Origin: Bacteroidales bacterium | GTDB taxonomy: Bacteria > Bacteroidota > Bacteroidia > Bacteroidales > UBA932 | DNA length: 6,533 bases | Reading direction: 5' to 3' | Assembly (NCBI GenBank): GCA_017555925.1 | Contig: JAFZFL010000049.1 | Coordinates: 1 to 6,533, forward strand | The notes under the pieces: model-generated | Told to the model about the DNA's origin: nothing | Seen by the model: the letters and a program-made list of their open reading frames with translations, nothing else | Databases searched by the model: none | Part shown: positions 1 through 4,581 of the stretch, one piece after another | Position numbering within the stretch: the first letter of the stretch is position 1 | Layout: each line of letters begins with the position of its first letter | Made by a program: the position numbers and the translations under genes

Positions 1-279
1 ACCGTTTGACAGAATTACATTATACTCATTGTGAAGGAGATTTATAGATTTTACCTCTGTTTTTAGAAAATATTTTACACCGTTGATTTTCTCAATAAGC
101 TGGTCAAGAAGCTCTTTGGCCGGAATGCCTTGCGGAAAGAGTCTGTCCCATTTTGCAAGATGGCCACCCAAATTGGGCTCTTTCTCAACAAGTATCACGT
201 TGTAACCCATCTTGTGGAGTTGGGCCGAAGCTTCGAGTCCGCAGGGGCCGCCTCCTATAACTATTATATTGTTGTTCAT
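1..279 (-). CDS. HdrA/QmoA-like FAD-dependent oxidoreductase, N-terminal part (cut by window edge)
   Basis: Only the first 93 codons are present; the frame is open to the left edge. The start is firm: an in-frame TAA lies directly upstream of the ATG at 279. Residues 5-17 form a beta strand followed by a dinucleotide-binding GGGPCG (G9-G14), and E32 at the end of the second strand is the usual FAD ribose ligand. The following GGHLAKWDRLFP (residues 38-49) is typical of HdrA and QmoA flavoproteins and is unlike thioredoxin reductase. The protein begins directly at the Rossmann fold, without the N-terminal extension of methanogen HdrA. In the family, HdrA carries FAD plus [4Fe-4S] clusters and passes electrons to HdrC and HdrB; those C-terminal cluster sites lie outside the window. 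It follows the HdrB-like gene by 63 nt on the same strand, so it is probably the next subunit of the same complex. Family assignment is good; the electron donor is unknown. Confidence 0.82.
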   Translation of the reverse strand, partial: MNNNIIVIGGGPCGLEASAQLHKMGYNVILVEKEPNLGGHLAKWDRLFPQGIPAKELLDQLIEKINGVKYFLKTEVKSINLLHNEYNVILSNG

Positions 280-342
280 TTTATGATAATGCTTTATGCA
301 GTTAATTATTGCTGGTTATTTGGTTGTAAAAGAGTTTGTTTC

Positions 343-1410
343 CTACAATCCGGGGCATGACGGCAACTCCGGTCTGCCAAGATCTTTTCCATTCAATCCC
401 TGATATTTCTTTGTAGGGTCATAAGGAATACCCATTTTGTCAAGTAGCGGCTCAACACTTACCTGATGAACCTGAAGTCCCAGATCCCAAGGGTCGTAAC
501 CAAGCACAAGGCCGGCAACCTCCTCATATGTGAATACCGGAATACCGTGTCCGTCCTGTCCATAAGTCTTGCCCTCCATCTCAGAAATTACATATTGCCA
601 TCTGTCGAGAAAATATGGACATCCCGGACAATTGGTAATTATCATATCGGGTTTGAATGGTTCCATAGATTCAAACTTTTTATGGGTATTTGAGAGTGAG
701 TATCCTCTGTTGCTCTGTATCAGGTACTGACGGAAACCAAATCCGCAGCAGTGGCGACGTTCGGGGTAATCTATAACCTCTCCGCCCCAGGCCTCAATCA
801 TTCCTGCAAGAACATAAGGATATTCTGCTCCTCCAAAACCCTTTGAAGGGAACATCTTTGCGTAGTGGCAACCAATATGTTCCACAACACGCAACGGCTC
901 GCCTGTTTTTCTGTTTATAAGCTTGTATTTGGCCTGCTGTGCTATCTGGTTTCTGAATTTATAGATTATATCACTTGCGTGGGCAAGGTACTTTGGCTTT
1001 GCAAATTCAAGTTTGCAGCTCTCCCAAAGTTTCTCCCTTATCTTTGCCTCCAGTTCAGGAAACTCCCTCCAGGTCTCCAGTGTCTCGGTATATAAACCGA
1101 ATGATGTGATGCATGAACAAACATAATTCTCATAGCCATATTTCTTCATCAGGGCAAACTGTCGGGCAATAATTGTCATGGCAGTCTCCTGCGGAATGGC
1201 ATCTGAATGGTATGCAATACCTCCACAAGTGGTATGATGTTCAGACTCAAAGAAGTCTTTCTGCAACCTGTTGCGTGTAATGTCAAGAAAAGTCTGCTCA
1301 GATGCCGGAAAAAAACTCTGTCTGATGCAGCTTCTTACGTAAAAATAGTGGTCATCTGGAATCTCCTTCTGATAATCCGACCATATTTTCTGTTTTCCTT
1401 CGTATATCAT
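343..1410 (-). CDS. HdrB-like CCG-domain subunit (heterodisulfide reductase subunit B family)
   Basis: A 355-residue soluble protein with two cysteine-rich CCG-type regions, the fold that holds non-cubane iron-sulfur clusters in HdrB and does the disulfide chemistry. The second motif is complete: C181, then C221-C222 (CCGFG), then C261-P-G-C264, with spacings of 39 and 38 residues, close to the family pattern. The first motif is degenerate: C28, then T61-C62 where a CC pair is expected, then C98-S-C100 instead of CxxC. The protein is longer than typical methanogen HdrB (roughly 290 residues) through a short N-terminal and a longer C-terminal extension. No signal peptide or membrane helix is seen, so it should be cytoplasmic. 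It lies between HdrC-like and HdrA-like genes, which supports a three-subunit complex. The natural substrate could be a disulfide or another acceptor; coenzyme M/B heterodisulfide is unlikely in a Bacteroidales host. Confidence 0.86.
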   Translation of the reverse strand: MIYEGKQKIWSDYQKEIPDDHYFYVRSCIRQSFFPASEQTFLDITRNRLQKDFFESEHHTTCGGIAYHSDAIPQETAMTIIARQFALMKKYGYENYVCSCITSFGLYTETLETWREFPELEAKIREKLWESCKLEFAKPKYLAHASDIIYKFRNQIAQQAKYKLINRKTGEPLRVVEHIGCHYAKMFPSKGFGGAEYPYVLAGMIEAWGGEVIDYPERRHCCGFGFRQYLIQSNRGYSLSNTHKKFESMEPFKPDMIITNCPGCPYFLDRWQYVISEMEGKTYGQDGHGIPVFTYEEVAGLVLGYDPWDLGLQVHQVSVEPLLDKMGIPYDPTKKYQGLNGKDLGRPELPSCPGL

Positions 1411-1433
1411 ATTCTATAATTCTCTTTTTGCAA

Positions 1434-1447
1434 CTCCCTTGAGGGAG
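1434..1447 (-). other. small GC-rich hairpin between the HdrC-like and HdrB-like genes
   Basis: Within the 43-nt gap, the minus-strand RNA reads CUCCC-UCAA-GGGAG: a perfect 5-bp stem with a 4-nt loop, starting 6 nt after the hdrC-like stop codon. It is not followed by a U run on either strand, so it is not an intrinsic terminator. It could mark an mRNA processing or stability site that sets relative subunit amounts, but a 5-bp stem may also be incidental. Confidence 0.35.
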
Positions 1448-1453
1448 GGCTGA

Positions 1454-2149
1454 TTATCTGTTGAGATGATCTGTATCACACTCAGTAAATACTTTCATAA
1501 AATACTCCTCTTCTGTAAGACCCATCTCCTCGGCCTTCTGCATTGAGTATTTGTTTATTGTGTTAATGCGTTCTGTTGCACCTGTAATGTCAAAAATGCG
1601 CTTCAGCTCATCCAGATCCTTTTGTGGGATTCTTCTGAGAGCGCCTGTTCCGTCGCCATCGAGATTGGCTCCCATTCTCTCATATATATCCTCAAGATGT
1701 TTCTCCTGCCACTCCCAAACCTTGCCTGCTTCGGGATGAAGCTCAGAGGCAAATGTCCTTGGGTAAACGCAATAGCCGTAGTTGAGAATATTGTTGCAAA
1801 GAGTCTTGGCAAGAGCATACTGCTGGCGTCCCTTCTCCGATTCGGCAAAGTATCCTAGCTCCATTGAGAGATTGCGAAGTGCCATAATTACAAGCCCAGG
1901 CGCATTTTTTCGCGGACACCTTGTTATGCAAGACATGCACTCTCCGCAATACCATATTGTCTCGCTTTTGAGGAGCTTCTCTATTTCTGCATCATCCTTG
2001 CTCTGTACAATATCTACTATCTGTCGGGGATCATATTTATAAAATTCAGCTGCCGGACAGATTGCTGTGCATGTACCACAATTTATACAGGCTTTAAGTC
2101 CCTCTTTAAGACGATAATCCTGTGTCAATTTATCATATAATTTTCCCAT
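1454..2149 (-). CDS. HdrC-like 4Fe-4S ferredoxin-type subunit
   Basis: A 231-residue protein (from the ATG at 2149) with two classical [4Fe-4S] motifs near the N-terminus: C21xxC24xxC27xxxC31-P and C68xxC71xxC74xxxC78-P. This pair and its roughly 35-residue spacing are the signature of HdrC, which wires electrons from the HdrA flavin to the HdrB active site. The remaining C-terminal 150 residues are charged and probably helical, with no further cluster motif and no membrane segment; this tail is longer than in methanogen HdrC. Start choice: a GTG at 2155 in the same frame overlaps the marR TAG stop (TAGTG) and would add two residues; the ATG at 2149 is preferred for its codon, but either start leaves the two genes translationally adjacent. 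It is followed by the HdrB-like gene 43 nt downstream. Confidence 0.87.
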   Translation of the reverse strand: MGKLYDKLTQDYRLKEGLKACINCGTCTAICPAAEFYKYDPRQIVDIVQSKDDAEIEKLLKSETIWYCGECMSCITRCPRKNAPGLVIMALRNLSMELGYFAESEKGRQQYALAKTLCNNILNYGYCVYPRTFASELHPEAGKVWEWQEKHLEDIYERMGANLDGDGTGALRRIPQKDLDELKRIFDITGATERINTINKYSMQKAEEMGLTEEEYFMKVFTECDTDHLNR

Positions 2150-2154
2150 ATGCA

Positions 2155-2634
2155 CTATTTTTTTACATTTGGTGCCTTAATCTGTGCCAATTGTAACAGA
2201 TTTATATCCTCATTCATGTTTCCGGCCATTTTTGCCAGAACCTTTATAAAAATATGTAGCTCATTTTCAGGAATATCCTTTATAATAAGATCTACAGCAC
2301 TCATTGCAATATCTGTAACATGATCTTGAATCTCCTTGGCGTGGGGAGTGAGCTCAATAAGATTTTGCCTGCGGTCCATAGAGTTGGAAACCCTCTTTAC
2401 AAGATTTTTCTTCTCCAGGCCATCAACAAGTTTGACAACAGAATTCTTGTCTTTAAGTATGGTATCTGCAATCTGTTGTTGGGACATGCTCCCTCTGCCC
2501 CAAAGAGTATCCATAACAAGAAACTGCTCAGGCGTAATATTGTAGCCCTCATCCTGGAAGAATGCTGAAATATACTGCTTGAAGCGGTTATGCACCAGAT
2601 TCAGGAATACGCCCACTTGTTTGTTCAGTATCAT
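2155..2634 (-). CDS. MarR-family transcriptional regulator
   Basis: A 159-residue winged helix-turn-helix regulator of normal MarR length. The N-terminal helix leads into the winged-helix domain (about residues 33-100): a strand and helix starting ITPEQF (33-38), the recognition-helix region SQQQIADTILKDKNSVVKLVD (51-71, given in parts: S51-I59, K61-D71), and the wing with the family's conserved D87-R88-R89. The C-terminal helices (105-159) would form the dimer interface. Start choice: the frame is open further upstream to 2709, but the predicted -7 promoter element at 2696-2703 falls inside that extension, so the ATG at 2634 is the likely start. The gene leads an operon with the HdrC-, HdrB- and HdrA-like genes and abuts the next one, so it probably controls that operon and itself. 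The ligand is unknown; MarR proteins often sense small aromatic compounds or oxidants. Confidence 0.9.
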   Translation of the reverse strand: MILNKQVGVFLNLVHNRFKQYISAFFQDEGYNITPEQFLVMDTLWGRGSMSQQQIADTILKDKNSVVKLVDGLEKKNLVKRVSNSMDRRQNLIELTPHAKEIQDHVTDIAMSAVDLIIKDIPENELHIFIKVLAKMAGNMNEDINLLQLAQIKAPNVKK

Positions 2635-2659
2635 ATATTTTGAAATTAAATTTATTATT

Positions 2660-2688
2660 GTAAAAGATTGTATAGTAAAACCTTTTAC
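2660..2688 (-). promoter_or_regulatory. candidate MarR operator: GTAAAA repeats at the marR transcription start
   Basis: Read on the plus strand, GTAAAAG at 2660-2666 and CTTTTAC at 2682-2688 form a perfect 7-bp inverted repeat with a 15-bp spacer. A further GTAAAA at 2675-2680 forms a tighter palindrome, GTAAAA-CC-TTTTAC (2675-2688). The repeats begin a few bases after the predicted -7 element, that is, at or just past the expected transcription start, where a bound repressor would block initiation. MarR dimers bind such AT-rich palindromes, so autoregulation is inferred. No binding has been shown. Confidence 0.5.
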
Positions 2689-2695
2689 CAACCTG

Positions 2696-2726
2696 CAAAA
2701 GTAGTGCAATAAATCTATAAATCAAA
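2696..2726 (-). promoter_or_regulatory. Bacteroidetes-type promoter for marR-hdrCBA-like operon
   Basis: On the minus strand, TTTG (2726-2723) and TACTTTTG (2703-2696) match the Bacteroidetes -33 (TTTG) and -7 (TAnnTTTG) elements exactly, with a 19-bp spacer, which is within the usual range. Transcription should start near 2690, giving a 5' leader of about 55 nt before the ATG at 2634. Confidence 0.65.
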
Positions 2727-2791
2727 ATAACAATTTTGTAATTGCTTATCTCCAAATATATAGGGGTGTATTATTATATTCCATCAAATTA

Positions 2792-2825
2792 TTTGTTTCT
2801 ATGATAAAAAAATTAGCTAACTTCG
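2792..2825 (+). promoter_or_regulatory. possible Bacteroidetes-type promoter for the upxY operon
   Basis: TTTG at 2792-2795 and TAACTTCG at 2818-2825 resemble the -33 and -7 elements. The -7 element has one mismatch (C for T) and the spacer is 22 bp, slightly long, so this would be a weak or activator-helped promoter. Transcription would start near 2831, giving a leader of about 100 nt before upxY. Confidence 0.42.
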
Positions 2826-2834
2826 CAAGGCATA

Positions 2835-2850
2835 TACTGCGCAAACAGTA
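2835..2850 (+). promoter_or_regulatory. hairpin near the 5' end of the upxY leader
   Basis: TACTG-CGCAAA-CAGTA is a perfect 5-bp inverted repeat with a 6-nt loop, beginning a few nucleotides after the predicted transcription start. A hairpin this close to the 5' end could pause RNA polymerase or be a recruitment site for UpxY, which is known to act through the 5' untranslated region of its own operon. That role is inferred from position only. Confidence 0.35.
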
Positions 2851-2877
2851 AAGTGCTTAAGATTGTATTAACAAAAG

Positions 2878-2937
2878 ATGGGTATGAAAGAGCAAAAGAT
2901 ATGTCTCGTTCATACCGCGAAGCGCACCCGTAAGTGA
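2878..2937 (+). CDS. possible 19-codon leader peptide upstream of upxY
   Basis: An ATG at 2878 opens a frame reading MGMKEQKICLVHTAKRTRK, with a stop TGA at 2935-2937; a second in-frame ATG lies at 2884. The stop overlaps the upxY start in the arrangement GTGA, the classic geometry for translational coupling. The peptide is basic, ending in AKRTRK, and has no recognisable domain. An upstream in-frame TAA at 2869 limits its start. Another short frame in phase with upxY (ATG 2901, stop TAA 2931-2933) also exists, so short open frames here may be chance. No good ribosome binding site is seen. Confidence 0.28.
   Translation: MGMKEQKICLVHTAKRTRK
2881..2916 (+). promoter_or_regulatory. leader hairpin just before upxY
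   Basis: GGTATGAA (2881-2888) pairs perfectly with TTCATACC (2909-2916); after one A-G mismatch, GAG (2890-2892) pairs with CTC (2905-2907), leaving a 12-nt loop. The stem ends 17 nt before the upxY GTG. There is no U run after it, so it is not a simple terminator. Part of its 3' arm (2906-2912) can instead pair with 2935-2941 across the upxY start, making two mutually exclusive structures. It is a candidate target or control element for UpxY antitermination. Confidence 0.5.
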
Positions 2938-3497
2938 ACGAAAATAATATTCATAACCAAATAGAACAGGAGTTGGAGCCAACTCAGCAACAAAACCAAT
3001 GGTTCGCAGCAAGAACCCGGAAAGGGCAGGAACTTGCCATTAGAGATGCGCTTCATAAATTGGGTATTGAGTGTTTTCTTCCAACCAGAATAGAGACGCG
3101 CCAACTTAAATACAGAAAGAAAAGTGTAGAAATTCCGCTTGTCCGTAACCTCATTTTTATTCATGCCACCAAACAGCAGGCATGTGATGTTCCAAACCTT
3201 TATGGGATTAAGCTGTTCTACATCATAAGTGTTGAAACCAAAAAGATGCTTGTTGTTCCCGACAAACAGATGCTTGACTTTATCTCCCTTACCAATTTGT
3301 CGCAGGAGGAGGTCTCAATATCTGAAGAGCAACATTTTGCCGTAGGAACAAAAGTACAGATAACAAAAGGCAAACTTGCCGGTATAGAAGGAACACTTAC
3401 AACTCTGCAGAACAATACGTATGTAACATTATGCCTCAAAGGCATACTGACTGCAAATGTAAAAGTTCCAAAGAGCTATTTGAAAATACTTGAATAG
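2934..3497 (+). CDS. upxY: UpxY-like transcription antiterminator (NusG/RfaH paralogue)
   Basis: A 187-residue NusG-family protein. After a glutamine-rich N-terminus (residues 1-21) comes the NGN domain, opening with W23-F-A-A-R-T-R29 and the conserved run LGIECFLP (43-50), then an arginine/lysine-rich RQLKYRKK stretch typical of UpxY proteins. A KOW motif follows at about 137-163 (VQITKGKLAGIEG). In Bacteroides, UpxY proteins bind the elongation complex at the 5' leader of their own capsule operon and prevent premature termination. Start: GTG at 2934 is the only plausible one, since an in-frame TAA lies directly before it and the first in-frame ATG would remove the start of the NGN domain. 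No Shine-Dalgarno sequence is visible. It heads the polysaccharide genes, with the next gene 9 nt downstream. The usual partner gene upxZ is not next to it. Confidence 0.87.
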   Translation: MNENNIHNQIEQELEPTQQQNQWFAARTRKGQELAIRDALHKLGIECFLPTRIETRQLKYRKKSVEIPLVRNLIFIHATKQQACDVPNLYGIKLFYIISVETKKMLVVPDKQMLDFISLTNLSQEEVSISEEQHFAVGTKVQITKGKLAGIEGTLTTLQNNTYVTLCLKGILTANVKVPKSYLKILE

Positions 3498-3506
3498 ACA
3501 CCAAAA

Positions 3507-4559
3507 ATGAAGACCATATTGATAACGGGAGGCGCGGGATTTATTGGCTCCAATCTGGTAAAGGCTTTATACAAACGCAATCCTAAAGTGAATATAGTGG
3601 CCGTTGATAATATGAATGACTACTATGATCCGCGTTTGAAAGAGGAGAGACTTAAGCAGTTGGAGCAATATGAAGGCTTTACTTTCATTAAAGGAAGTAT
3701 TGCCGACAGAGTTTTGGTTGATAAAGTATTTGCAGAGTACAAACCATCTTTAGTTGTAAATCTTGCTGCACAGGCAGGAGTAAGATACAGCATAACCAAT
3801 CCTGATGCATATATAGAATCAAACCTGATAGGTTTCTATAATATTTTGGAAGCCTGCAGACATTCATACGAACAATATGAAGGAGGGGTGCAGCATCTTG
3901 TTTATGCAAGTTCAAGTTCTGTATACGGTACAAACAAAAAAATACCATACTCAACAGATGATAAAGTGGATAACCCAATTTCCCTTTATGCCGCAACTAA
4001 AAAGAGTAATGAACTCATGGCCCATTGCTACAGCAAATTATACAATATTCCATCTACAGGTTTGAGATTCTTTACAGTATATGGCCCCGCAGGCCGGCCA
4101 GATATGGCCTATTTTGGATTTACCGACAAATTGGTAAAAGGAGAGAAGATACAAATATTCAACTATGGCAACTGCAAACGCGATTTTACATACATAGATG
4201 ATATAGTAGAAGGGGTAATGCGTGTAATGGATAAAGCGCCAGCCAAGGCAGTAGGAGAGGATGGATTACCCGTACCTCCTTATGCAGTATACAACATAGG
4301 TAATAACCGGCCCGAAAATCTGCTTGATTTTGTAAATATTCTTCAGGAGGAGTTGATAAGGGCGGGTGTCTTACCTCAAGATTATAATTTTGAAGCTCAT
4401 AAAGAACTTGTTCCAATGCAACCGGGTGATGTTCCTGTAACATACGCCGACACTTCTGCTCTTGAACGGGACTTTGGCTTTAAACCCTCCACTCCGCTCA
4501 GAGAGGGATTAAGGGCATTTGCACAATGGTATAAGGGGTATTATTTGGAACAGAGATAA
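3507..4559 (+). CDS. NAD-dependent epimerase, probable UDP-glucuronate 4-epimerase
   Basis: A 350-residue extended short-chain dehydrogenase, the usual length. It has the NAD-binding TGGAGFIG (residues 7-14), D34 for the adenosine ribose, and the run NDYYDPRLKEERL (37-49), which marks UDP-glucuronate 4-epimerases (S. pneumoniae Cap1J type) and separates them from GalE. The catalytic set is SSSSVYG (135-141) and Y161-A-A-T-K165. VYGPAGRPDMA (191-201) is also typical of this group; T190 and R197 fall where carboxylate-contacting residues are reported in related enzymes. The reaction would be UDP-glucuronate to UDP-galacturonate at C4, in the cytoplasm, feeding an acidic sugar into the polysaccharide. 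It starts 9 nt after upxY and ends 22 nt before the next gene, so it is in the same operon. A different 4-epimerase or an NAD-dependent dehydratase activity is less likely. Confidence 0.87.
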   Translation: MKTILITGGAGFIGSNLVKALYKRNPKVNIVAVDNMNDYYDPRLKEERLKQLEQYEGFTFIKGSIADRVLVDKVFAEYKPSLVVNLAAQAGVRYSITNPDAYIESNLIGFYNILEACRHSYEQYEGGVQHLVYASSSSVYGTNKKIPYSTDDKVDNPISLYAATKKSNELMAHCYSKLYNIPSTGLRFFTVYGPAGRPDMAYFGFTDKLVKGEKIQIFNYGNCKRDFTYIDDIVEGVMRVMDKAPAKAVGEDGLPVPPYAVYNIGNNRPENLLDFVNILQEELIRAGVLPQDYNFEAHKELVPMQPGDVPVTYADTSALERDFGFKPSTPLREGLRAFAQWYKGYYLEQR

Positions 4560-4581
4560 ATTTTAAGAATAGAATAGACAA

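Larger units (their letters stand above)
2635..2933. other. divergent intergenic control region
   Basis: About 300 bp separate the oppositely transcribed marR and upxY genes. From left to right it holds the candidate MarR operator, the marR promoter, an AT-rich core (2727-2790), the upxY promoter, and the upxY leader. The core contains a small perfect inverted repeat, CAATT-TTGT-AATTG (2731-2744), just upstream of the marR -33 element, which could be a second regulator site or chance. I found no long inverted repeats around the upxY promoter of the kind that bound invertible capsule promoters, and no conserved protein-coding gene. Confidence 0.7.

Noticed and set aside
1434..1450. Intrinsic terminator between the HdrC-like and HdrB-like genes
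   Set aside because: The hairpin is short and lacks a following T run on either strand.
1603..2042. Overlapping open frames on both strands across the HdrC-like gene
   Set aside because: They are shadows of a gene with clear ferredoxin motifs and have no domain features of their own.
2635..2709. 25-residue N-terminal extension of the MarR protein
   Set aside because: The predicted -7 promoter element lies inside the extension and the extra residues do not resemble the family's N-terminus; the ATG at 2634 gives a normal-length protein.
2664..2868. 10-bp direct repeat AAGATTGTAT at 2664-2673 and 2859-2868, one in each divergent leader
   Set aside because: In AT-rich DNA of this length one such match is roughly expected by chance, and the two copies have the same orientation relative to the window but opposite orientation relative to their genes.
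2853..2933. Open frame in phase with upxY running from about 2817 through GTG 2853 to the TAA at 2931-2933, suggesting a longer upxY broken by a stop codon
   Set aside because: The protein from 2934 already has a complete NGN domain and a normal UpxY length, and the upstream translation shows no recognisable family match. A stretch of under 40 open codons is easily reached by chance.
2710..2950. Invertible (phase-variable) capsule promoter
   Set aside because: I looked for long inverted repeats on both sides of the upxY promoter and found only short hairpins within the leader; no recombinase gene is present in the window.
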